From positions 1 to 12,152 of the forward strand of contig JBDNFP010000168.1 of NCBI GenBank assembly GCA_041689775.1: a stretch of 12,152 nucleotides of DNA, read 5' to 3'. The notes beneath the pieces are model-generated. The model was given only the letters and a program-made list of their open reading frames with translations, had not been told where the DNA came from and did no database searches. The DNA is from JBDNFP01 sp041689775 (GTDB taxonomy: Bacteria; Bacteroidota; Bacteroidia; Cytophagales; Spirosomataceae). The translations under genes were made by a program, and so were the position numbers. Shown here piece by piece: positions 6,711-12,152 of this stretch (within the stretch, counting starts at the first letter, position 1; every line of letters begins with the position of its first letter).

Positions 6711-7973
6711 TCAGCGTGGCCCGCGTGAGCGAGGTGCGCTACTTCCGGAGGAACTGCTACTGGGTGCAGGAGCACTTACGCTGCCTCGGCTCGAATTATT
6801 ATAAGTCGGAGATGATGTACGAGCACCGCTTTCAAACGTTCTGTTTGATTGGGTGTTGTAGTTTTCACGGCTAGTGTTGTTGTAGGTTCTGCTTTCAACT
6901 GAATTTGATGAACGAGCATTACCCGTACTGTAAGCACTACTAGAACTCCGCGGACTGGAATAGTTATAACTTGTTCCGGAACTCGATGAGCGGTTTGTGT
7001 AAGTACCTACACTTGGTGAGCTTGTACGACCAGAACTACCAGTAGCGTTGTAGTAAGTACCACTGCTATTGGATCTCGGCCGAGCGTAGTAAGTATCAGT
7101 GGTAGCTGATCGGGTAGTGCTGGGTGATGAGGTAGCCTCACGTCCACCATTTGACCTTGACGTCCGTACAGTGTTATTGAAATCACGGTTGTAGGTATCG
7201 TTGCTTCGAACCTGACCCGAAGTCCGGGGACCATACCCGCGATTTACGGTATTTCTATCATTGAAATTATTAACCACCAACACACGATTACCAAAACCAC
7301 CGTAGTAGGGGTTAAAGCTATTGAAACCGCCTAGCCCGTAAGGATTTCCAAAACCGTTGTTGAAGCCGTTAAAACCAAATGGACTATTGAACCCAAATGG
7401 GCTGTTAAAACCTCCATAGGCCATACTAGAACCCCAAAATGGATCATACCCAAAACCACCCATTCCAGAGTATCCCCCCCAAGGGTTGTAGCCAAAGGAA
7501 TTGAATCGGTACGGATTCATAAATGGATTCATGCCAAACTGTAATGAACGAGCCATTCCTAGTTGAAATCCTGCGTTGAAAGGGGATCCCATCATGGGCC
7601 AATAAGAACCATATCCCATTGGATTCATGAATATTGAATTATTGGACTGAGGTTGTCCGGCAAAATATCCATCATTAAAGCCAGAATTATATCCGGGAGA
7701 GTCCGAAACAGTTCGTCGGGCGTTGCGGGATGTTACGTAAGATTCGTCATAGTAATCAGCCTCGTTCGGGGCTATTCCTTGGCTTGTACCCTGGTATTCA
7801 GGATTTGCATAGCGGCTATCTCTTTGAGTAGTGGTATTTGCTGCAATCTGTACATCAGATGATGAACCGTACAAGTCATCGTAGCCTGAACCTGTCCTTG
7901 ATGCAAACTGATTGGAAGAACATCCCCACATACCAAATAGAGCAACCACTGAAAGATAAGTTATTCTTTTCAT
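6711..7973 (-). CDS. Putative lipoprotein with Gly/Asn/Phe-rich middle and Ser-rich tail, function unknown
   Basis: I do not recognise this family. The ATG at 7973 gives MKRITYLSVVALFGMWGC, a lipoprotein signal peptide with Cys18 as lipidation site; the lipobox (MWGC) is looser than the textbook form. A GTG three codons earlier is open but adds only MTT, so ATG is preferred. From about residue 95 to 235 the mature protein is low-complexity, rich in Gly, Asn, Phe, Tyr and Met, with a direct repeat of FNSPFG. From about 245 to the end it is dominated by Ser, Thr, Arg, Asn and Tyr, ending SAPRSRGPR. Such composition suggests an extended or surface-exposed protein rather than an enzyme; no catalytic motif is seen. 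It diverges from proS and is followed by a terminator, so it is probably monocistronic. It could be cell-envelope structural or matrix material, but that is a guess. Confidence 0.72.
   Translation of the reverse strand: MKRITYLSVVALFGMWGCSSNQFASRTGSGYDDLYGSSSDVQIAANTTTQRDSRYANPEYQGTSQGIAPNEADYYDESYVTSRNARRTVSDSPGYNSGFNDGYFAGQPQSNNSIFMNPMGYGSYWPMMGSPFNAGFQLGMARSLQFGMNPFMNPYRFNSFGYNPWGGYSGMGGFGYDPFWGSSMAYGGFNSPFGFNSPFGFNGFNNGFGNPYGLGGFNSFNPYYGGFGNRVLVVNNFNDRNTVNRGYGPRTSGQVRSNDTYNRDFNNTVRTSRSNGGREATSSPSTTRSATTDTYYARPRSNSSGTYYNATGSSGRTSSPSVGTYTNRSSSSGTSYNYSSPRSSSSAYSTGNARSSNSVESRTYNNTSRENYNTQSNRTFESGARTSSPTYNNSSRGSVSAPAPSSSSSGSSAPRSRGPR
7369..7404. repeat. 18-base tandem repeat inside the lipoprotein gene
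   Basis: Two adjacent 18-base units (7369-7386 and 7387-7404) match at 14 of 18 positions and encode FNSPFG twice on the minus strand, followed by another FN. This is a local duplication within the low-complexity region and keeps the frame. Confidence 0.6.
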
Positions 7974-8021
7974 GGTAGTCACGGTATAGATTAATTAGTT
8001 TTGTTGAAATATATATTAATT

Positions 8022-8038
8022 GGCACTAAGTTCGTGCC
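8022..8038. promoter_or_regulatory. 17-base imperfect palindrome in the lipoprotein leader
   Basis: GGCACTAAGTTCGTGCC is a palindrome centred on G8030 with one mismatched pair. It would lie in the 5' leader of the lipoprotein gene if transcription starts near 8070. It could be an operator or a small leader hairpin; no regulator is identified. Confidence 0.35.
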
Positions 8039-8048
8039 GTTTGATCTT

Positions 8049-8064
8049 AAAACGACAAAACGAC
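8049..8064. repeat. Tandem 8-base repeat AAAACGAC x2
   Basis: The octamer AAAACGAC occurs twice in direct succession, between the 17-base palindrome and the divergent promoters. This may be a protein-binding site or chance in an A-rich stretch. Confidence 0.45.
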
Positions 8065-8075
8065 TTAGATCATTA

Positions 8076-8106
8076 CAAATATAGCATAAAAAACTATATT
8101 TGCAAC
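8076..8106 (-). promoter_or_regulatory. Candidate promoter of the lipoprotein gene
   Basis: On the minus strand TATATTTG (8076-8083) matches the -7 consensus TAnnTTTG, and GTTG (8103-8106) lies 19 bases upstream as a three-of-four match to the -33 TTTG. The leader to the ATG at 7973 would be about 95 bases. Confidence 0.5.
8095..8102 (+). promoter_or_regulatory. Candidate -7 box of proS
   Basis: TATATTTG on the plus strand matches TAnnTTTG exactly and lies 63 bases before the proS ATG. No convincing TTTG is found 17-23 bases upstream, so the -33 half is missing or weak. This box abuts the -33 box of the opposing promoter. Confidence 0.45.
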
Positions 8107-8165
8107 CCTAATTACAGGCTATAACCTGACACTTAGTCATACCTTACGTTTCAACCCAAAATATC

Positions 8166-9641
8166 ATGAGTAAAGGATTACCCACTCGTAGTGAAAACTA
8201 CTCCGAATGGTACAACGAACTGGTAAAGAGGGCCGATTTGGCCGAAAATTCAGCCGTTCGTGGCTGTATGGTGATTAAGCCTTACGGCTTTTCTATCTGG
8301 GAAAAAATGCAGAGGGCCCTCGACGATATGTTCAAAGAGACCGGGCACAGCAATGCCTACTTCCCTCTATTCATTCCAAAATCATTCCTTAGCAAGGAGG
8401 CTGACCACGTGGAAGGGTTTGCAAAGGAGTGCGCAGTTGTAACTCACTATAGACTCAAAAATGATCCCAACGGCGGTGGCCTAATTGTAGATCCAAGTGC
8501 CAAGCTCGAGGAAGAGTTGATCATCCGCCCAACTTCAGAAACCGTCATTTGGAGTACCTATAAAAACTGGATTCAGTCTTACAGGGACCTTCCCCTGCTG
8601 ATTAATCAATGGGCTAACGTAGTGCGTTGGGAAATGCGCACCCGAATATTCCTGCGTACTTCTGAGTTTTTATGGCAGGAGGGCCATACAGCCCACGCTA
8701 CCTCTGCCGAAGCTATCGCAGAAACCGAACAAATGCTTAATGTGTACGCCACTTTTGCGGAAGAGTGGATGGCAATGCCAGTATTACGTGGCATCAAGAC
8801 ACCAAATGAACGTTTTGCCGGCGCCGTTGAAACCTACTGTATTGAGGCACTAATGCAAGATACCAAAGCATTACAAGCAGGTACTTCTCACTTCTTGGGC
8901 CAAAACTTTGCCAAAGCTTTTGATGTAAAGTTTCAGGATAAAGAGGGTAATCTAGAATACGTTTGGGGTACTTCCTGGGGGTCGAGTACCCGGTTAATGG
9001 GTGCCCTAATCATGGCCCATTCGGATGATAGCGGTCTGGTACTACCTCCTAAATTAGCTCCCATTCAAGTAGTAATTATACCAATCTACAGGGATGAAAA
9101 CCAATTAGCTGCCATTTCTGAAAAAGTTACCGGGCTTACCAAAGATCTTAAAAAGCGGGGTATTAGCGTTAAGTTTGATAATAATGACGCTTACAAACCT
9201 GGATACAAATTCGCTGACTATGAACTTCGCGGTGTTCCTATTCGTCTAGCGATGGGTATGCGTGATTTAGAAAATGGCACCGTGGAGGTAGCACGCCGTG
9301 ATACAAAAGTCAAAGAAACTATTTCATTTGAGGGCATTGCAAACTACATTGAAAACTTGCTGAAAGATATTCAACAGTCAATCTACAATAAAGCGTTGGC
9401 CTTTAAAGAAGCAAATACGCACTCGGTAGAAACGTACGAAGAGTTTAAACAAGTCCTTGAAGCAAAAGGTGGCTTTATTTATGCCCACTGGGATGGTACA
9501 TCCGAGACAGAAGAGAAAATAAAAGAAGAAACAAAAGCAACGATTCGTTGTGTTCCGTTGGATGCACCAGAGGAGAATGGAGTTTGTATGTACTCGGGAA
9601 AACCTTCGAGTCGCCGGGTAGTGTTTGCACGTGCGTACTAA
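8166..9641 (+). CDS. proS: Prolyl-tRNA synthetase, short archaeal/eukaryal-like type (ProS type 3)
   Basis: The enzyme charges tRNA-Pro with proline in the cytosol. At 491 residues it lacks the editing insert of the longer bacterial type and matches the type-3 form common in Bacteroidota. Class II motifs are visible: motif 1 around 60-72 (AYFPLFIPKSF), RPTSE (121-125), motif 2 around 154-177 (RTRIFLRTSEFLWQEGHTAH), and motif 3 around 268-288 (SWGSSTRLMGALIMAHSDD, with Arg276). An anticodon-binding domain follows from about 300 to 400, then the C-terminal domain ending RRVVFARAY. In that last domain the first pair of Cys ligands expected for a zinc site is absent (AHWDGTSETEEK) and only Cys462 and Cys474 remain, so zinc binding is doubtful; I believe this is usual for bacterial members. 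It diverges from the lipoprotein gene and is followed 69 bases later by the FKBP gene. Confidence 0.96.
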   Translation: MSKGLPTRSENYSEWYNELVKRADLAENSAVRGCMVIKPYGFSIWEKMQRALDDMFKETGHSNAYFPLFIPKSFLSKEADHVEGFAKECAVVTHYRLKNDPNGGGLIVDPSAKLEEELIIRPTSETVIWSTYKNWIQSYRDLPLLINQWANVVRWEMRTRIFLRTSEFLWQEGHTAHATSAEAIAETEQMLNVYATFAEEWMAMPVLRGIKTPNERFAGAVETYCIEALMQDTKALQAGTSHFLGQNFAKAFDVKFQDKEGNLEYVWGTSWGSSTRLMGALIMAHSDDSGLVLPPKLAPIQVVIIPIYRDENQLAAISEKVTGLTKDLKKRGISVKFDNNDAYKPGYKFADYELRGVPIRLAMGMRDLENGTVEVARRDTKVKETISFEGIANYIENLLKDIQQSIYNKALAFKEANTHSVETYEEFKQVLEAKGGFIYAHWDGTSETEEKIKEETKATIRCVPLDAPEENGVCMYSGKPSSRRVVFARAY

Positions 9642-9710
9642 ATAAATGAACGATTTAAAGCTCATTTGTTGTTTAAGTACTTTACTAATTCCATCAAAAC
9701 AGGAAATATT

Positions 9711-10142
9711 ATGAAACTAGCTCAATCAGGAGATAACGTACACGTTCATTACACCGGCACCCTACCAGACGGACAGTTATTTGATTCATCAAATGGCCGT
9801 GAGCCACTTGCTTTCCAATTAGGAAGCGGACAGGTGATTAAAGGCTTTGACGATGGTGTAACCGGAATGCAGATTGGCGACAAGAAGACCATTAATATTC
9901 CTTGCAATGATGCCTATGGCCCCGTCAATGAGGAGCTTTTGATCAACTTTGATCGCAGCCAAATTCCTACTGACATTCCATTGGAAACAGGCGTAACATT
10001 AAACATGCACCAGGAAGGTAATGGGCAAGTAATACCCGTAGTTATTAAAGAGATAGCTGAAAGGCACGTGATTTTAGATGCAAATCACCCCCTTGCCGGA
10101 CAAGATCTAACGTTCGAATTAGAATTGGTGTCAATACAATAA
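9711..10142 (+). CDS. FKBP-type (SlyD-like) peptidyl-prolyl cis-trans isomerase
   Basis: The product, 143 residues from the ATG, catalyses cis-trans isomerisation of Xaa-Pro bonds and probably acts as a folding chaperone. The split FKBP domain is visible: VHVHYTGTLPDGQLFDSS (10-27, with Tyr14, Phe24 and Asp25), LGSGQVIKGFDDGVTGMQIG (37-56), and DAYGP (67-71). An insert-in-flap domain of SlyD type follows, with ANHPLAGQDLTFELELVSI (124-142) closing the fold. It lacks the metal-binding His-rich tail of E. coli SlyD and has no signal peptide, so it should be cytosolic. The frame is open back to a TTG at 9666, but the ATG at 9711 is preceded by AGGAAA at 9701-9706, a rare Shine-Dalgarno-like site here, and gives the normal N-terminus. 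It may be co-transcribed with proS; no clear promoter is seen in the gap. A terminator follows. Confidence 0.93.
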   Translation: MKLAQSGDNVHVHYTGTLPDGQLFDSSNGREPLAFQLGSGQVIKGFDDGVTGMQIGDKKTINIPCNDAYGPVNEELLINFDRSQIPTDIPLETGVTLNMHQEGNGQVIPVVIKEIAERHVILDANHPLAGQDLTFELELVSIQ

Positions 10143-10165
10143 AAATTTGCGATACAATATTGACT

Positions 10166-10197
10166 AGCGGGTGGAATTCATTCTCACCCGCTTTTTT
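10166..10197 (+). terminator. Rho-independent terminator of the FKBP gene
   Basis: AGCGGGTG (10166-10173) pairs with CACCCGCT (10185-10192), followed directly by a run of six T (10192-10197). The U-tract overlaps the stop codon (10196-10198) of the convergent AlbA_2 gene, so the two transcription units touch. Confidence 0.88.
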
Positions 10198-10834
10198 ATT
10201 GAACAAGTTTAAGACTGTACTGTGCTGTTTTACCGCCCCCTCTTGCCAGCAAAATATTCTTATTTTCCAGATCAATCAGCATTTTTGACGCTCGTTTGTC
10301 TGAAACATTAACTAGTTGAGAAAGCTCCTTTTCAGTGATACCGTCGTTCTGCTTTAAATACTGAATAATTTTCTTCACCGGACGGGAAGAAAGTAGTTTA
10401 TCCGTGATCGGGTCTCCCTCACCCCGAAGCATTAACCGATTTGTGGGTACTGATTTATCTTTCGTTCTGACATAAATAATTTTTTGGCCCTTCTCATTTA
10501 TTGCAAAATGTGGTTTTTGCTCGCTCTCATCCACCTCCACCCGTAACACTTTTTTTTGCCCAAAGGGCACAATTCTGCATCGAATTAATAGCTCCGGCTC
10601 AACTAATAAACTACTGGCCCGTTCTAGTTTTGATAATTCTCTAAGCTCAGAGACAATTCCAATAGTTTCTCTATTATCCGTTATTCCAATCAACAGGATG
10701 CCACCCGATGTGTTTGCAAAGGATGTTAAAGTTTTTGCGATCTTATAGGGGCTATCAACCGTTCTCTTGAATTCAATGGTTAGCCCCTCCCCTAGTTGTA
10801 GTAGTTCAAGTGTCGTCTTTGTGAAGTCAATCAT
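10196..10834 (-). CDS. AlbA_2 (Schlafen-type) domain protein with C-terminal winged helix
   Basis: The 212-residue protein begins with an AlbA_2 domain, seen as LGEGLTIEFKRTV (14-26), then AKTLTSFANTSGGILLIGIT (about 33-52) followed by DN. This family was long annotated as ATP-binding and is related to the Schlafen core that binds nucleic acid. Residues about 150-212 form a winged helix: the helical stretch VKKIIQYLKQNDGITEKELS, a recognition helix near VSDKRASKMLIDLENK and a wing near ARGGGKTAQYSL. Together this suggests a DNA-binding regulator or processing factor; the target is unknown. The ATG is four bases after the dprA stop, so the two are surely one operon, with this gene second. Its stop lies in the U-tract of the facing terminator, and no separate terminator of its own is needed if that hairpin works on this strand. 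No membrane segment is seen. Confidence 0.82.
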   Translation of the reverse strand: MIDFTKTTLELLQLGEGLTIEFKRTVDSPYKIAKTLTSFANTSGGILLIGITDNRETIGIVSELRELSKLERASSLLVEPELLIRCRIVPFGQKKVLRVEVDESEQKPHFAINEKGQKIIYVRTKDKSVPTNRLMLRGEGDPITDKLLSSRPVKKIIQYLKQNDGITEKELSQLVNVSDKRASKMLIDLENKNILLARGGGKTAQYSLKLVQ

Positions 10835-10838
10835 ATAA

Positions 10839-11972
10839 TCAGATTAGGGAGTACTTCTTACCCGGTAAGGACCGGACCATTCCCTGAAATTCCAGATTTA
10901 ACAATAAAGTGGCGATTTTACCCAGGTGGAGACCACTTTGCCAGCTTAAATCATCGACTTGCATGTCACCATTTTTTTTAAGCAGGGACAATACCTGCCC
11001 TTCATCCTGTGTAAACCCATCAAAAATCAACTCGCCTGCCGGCACAGCAAATTTTTCCTGAGTACTCATAACTTGATCATTTAGTTTCCATTGTAAATCC
11101 TGTACCAAGTCATCCACGCTCGTAAAGAGAGCGGCTTTATTGACCCGGATCAACTGATTACAGCCTTCGGATAAAGGATTGCCAATATTTCCGGGTACGG
11201 CATATACTTGTCGGTGGTAGTTTTGTGCATATTCAGCTGTAATCAAACTACCTCCCCTACTAGCCGATTCTATCACAATTGTAATATCACTAAGGCCAGC
11301 AATGATTCTATTTCTGGCAGGAAATCGCATAAAATCGGGCTTGGTACCCATTGGGGCCTCCGTCACAATACCTCCATTACTCTGCATTTCCATCGAAGTT
11401 TTAGCGTGCACAGCAGGATAAATAACGTCCAGCCCACTTGCCATCACACCTACCGTATGCAGGTTATTTTTCAAACAGGCCCGGTGTGCGGTGATATCGA
11501 CACCATAAGCCAATCCACTCACTACCAAGGGTTCATAGGGGGCTATCTCCCGAATAAGAGCTTCCGTCACAGATTTGCCGTAGTCGGTGATTTTTCTGGT
11601 TCCAACAATTCCAATAGTACGTTGGGTATTATAATTGACCTCCCCTTTTGAATAGAGCAATACTGGTGAATCATACAAACACTTCAATCGTTTCGGATAG
11701 TTGGAATCAGTATAAAAAGTAAGGGCTACCCCTTCCTTCAAGCATCGCTCCCATTCTTTTTCAGCCTCAGTCCAATTTTCTTTCTTCAAAAGGCTTCTTG
11801 CCACCTTATCTCCTACCCCCGGCACTTTTATCAAGCGCTTGTAATCAGCTGAAAAAATATTTTTCGCCCCACCACAGTAACTTATTAACTGCTTTATAGT
11901 CACAGACCCAACACCGGGTGTTCGTACCAAAGCCAATATGGCAATCTTTTCATCAGAATTGGTTTGATCCAT
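10839..11972 (-). CDS. dprA: DNA processing protein DprA/Smf
   Basis: DprA binds incoming single-stranded DNA and loads RecA during natural transformation. The 377-residue protein is full length: an N-terminal helical part with helix-hairpin-helix motif (LIKVPGVGDKVARSLL, 47-62), the Rossmann-like core with TIGIVGTRKITDYG (119-132), VSGLAYGVDITAHR (151-164), GVMASGLDVIYP (175-186), PARNRIIAGLSD (218-229), ESASRGGSLITAEYA (235-249) and YAVPGNIGNPLSEGCNQLI (257-275), and a C-terminal winged helix at about 318-377. The frame is open to a TTG at 11975, one codon earlier; ATG at 11972 is preferred. It is the first gene of an operon with the AlbA_2 protein. No clear -7 box is seen upstream. Its presence does not prove competence, since DprA is widespread in bacteria not known to be transformable. 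Confidence 0.95.
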   Translation of the reverse strand: MDQTNSDEKIAILALVRTPGVGSVTIKQLISYCGGAKNIFSADYKRLIKVPGVGDKVARSLLKKENWTEAEKEWERCLKEGVALTFYTDSNYPKRLKCLYDSPVLLYSKGEVNYNTQRTIGIVGTRKITDYGKSVTEALIREIAPYEPLVVSGLAYGVDITAHRACLKNNLHTVGVMASGLDVIYPAVHAKTSMEMQSNGGIVTEAPMGTKPDFMRFPARNRIIAGLSDITIVIESASRGGSLITAEYAQNYHRQVYAVPGNIGNPLSEGCNQLIRVNKAALFTSVDDLVQDLQWKLNDQVMSTQEKFAVPAGELIFDGFTQDEGQVLSLLKKNGDMQVDDLSWQSGLHLGKIATLLLNLEFQGMVRSLPGKKYSLI

Positions 11973-12152
11973 CAATGAAGTAAGCCTTTAAACATGGATA
12001 ACGAGTTTAATTGTTCTTTTTACTTTTTTTACCTAGTGAAAGTTCTCTTCCTACCCGCCAAATAATCCCAATAGAGCCTTACACTATAATGACGTGTAAG
12101 TTGATCCGGGCCGGAAACAAACACGTCACTACTACCTCAATCGGAATGGGAC
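11973..12152. other. Region upstream of dprA with an inverted repeat; edge-truncated coding possible
   Basis: No gene can be named here. Two short frames run off the right edge: a plus frame from ATG at 12089 (21 codons, MTCKLIRAGNKHVTTTSIGM) and a minus frame that enters at 12150 and stops at 12079-12081 (23 codons). Either could be the end of a real gene and both cannot be. The higher G+C after about 12095 fits coding sequence. An 8-base perfect inverted repeat, TGACGTGT (12090-12097) and ACACGTCA (12121-12128), brackets CCGGGCCGG. Confidence 0.35.

Noticed and set aside
7974..7982. GTG start for the lipoprotein giving an MTT extension
   Set aside because: The ATG at 7973 gives a standard Met-Lys-Arg lipoprotein signal; the three extra residues add nothing.
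9378..9665. Open minus-strand frame of 95 codons, Cys/Phe-rich, opposite the proS 3' end
   Set aside because: It covers the conserved C-terminal domain of proS in antisense; its odd composition follows from the Lys/Glu-rich sense strand.
9666..9710. TTG-initiated N-terminal extension of the FKBP protein
   Set aside because: The family begins at the ATG at 9711, which has an AGGA-type site upstream; the extension has no homology I recognise.
11208..11651. Open plus-strand frame of 147 codons opposite dprA
   Set aside because: dprA is intact with all motifs over this stretch; the opposite frame has no recognisable features.
1..12152. CRISPR array, tRNA or rRNA genes, prophage or defence genes
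   Set aside because: No regularly spaced repeats, no cloverleaf or rRNA-like sequence and no integrase, nuclease or toxin genes were seen; the genes are conserved housekeeping or envelope genes.

Overview
The window looks like an ordinary housekeeping stretch of a Bacteroidota chromosome, most probably order Cytophagales. Four things point there. Coding sequences mostly lack Shine-Dalgarno sites. Several intergenic regions carry the Bacteroidota -7 box TAnnTTTG. Families such as the BT_3928-like DoxX/thioredoxin-fold protein, the double DUF1599 protein and the short type-3 prolyl-tRNA synthetase are typical of the phylum. The folP-cdaA pair also fits. Genus cannot be fixed from the sequence alone.

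Layout. Positions 1-404 (minus) hold the N-terminus of a secreted S9-type peptidase cut by the window edge. A strong hairpin terminator at 445-476 separates it from rpsT (502-756, minus), which has its own promoter at 794-825. Next, on the minus strand, comes a two-gene operon: folP (1708-2586) followed by cdaA (909-1688), i.e. folate synthesis and c-di-AMP synthesis. Only 30 bases away a plus-strand operon diverges: a DUF1599 protein (GTG start, 2617-3162), a BT_3928-like membrane protein (3193-4284) and shikimate kinase aroK (4299-4802). The aroK to OMP convergent gap (4803-5044) contains a 159-base element with 17-base terminal inverted repeats, probably a MITE or IS relic, and then a two-sided terminator.

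On the minus strand follow a FadL/OmpP1-like outer-membrane barrel (5045-6598) and a Gly/Asn/Phe- and Ser-rich lipoprotein of unknown function (6711-7973), with a terminator between them that overlaps the OMP promoter. The lipoprotein and proS (8166-9641, plus) diverge from a 192-base region in which two opposed -7 boxes form a perfect inverted repeat. An FKBP/SlyD-like prolyl isomerase (9711-10142) follows proS and ends at a terminator whose U-tract overlaps the stop codon of the convergent gene. That gene is an AlbA_2/winged-helix protein (10196-10834), which forms a tight minus-strand operon downstream of dprA (10839-11972). The last 180 bases carry no gene I can name.

I see no defence island, CRISPR array, tRNA, rRNA or intact transposase gene. 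The items most worth a second look are the 159-base element, the two promoter arrangements (6624-6678 and 8022-8106), the unknown lipoprotein, and the dprA-AlbA_2 pairing. Family and domain calls rest on motif recognition only; no database search was run.
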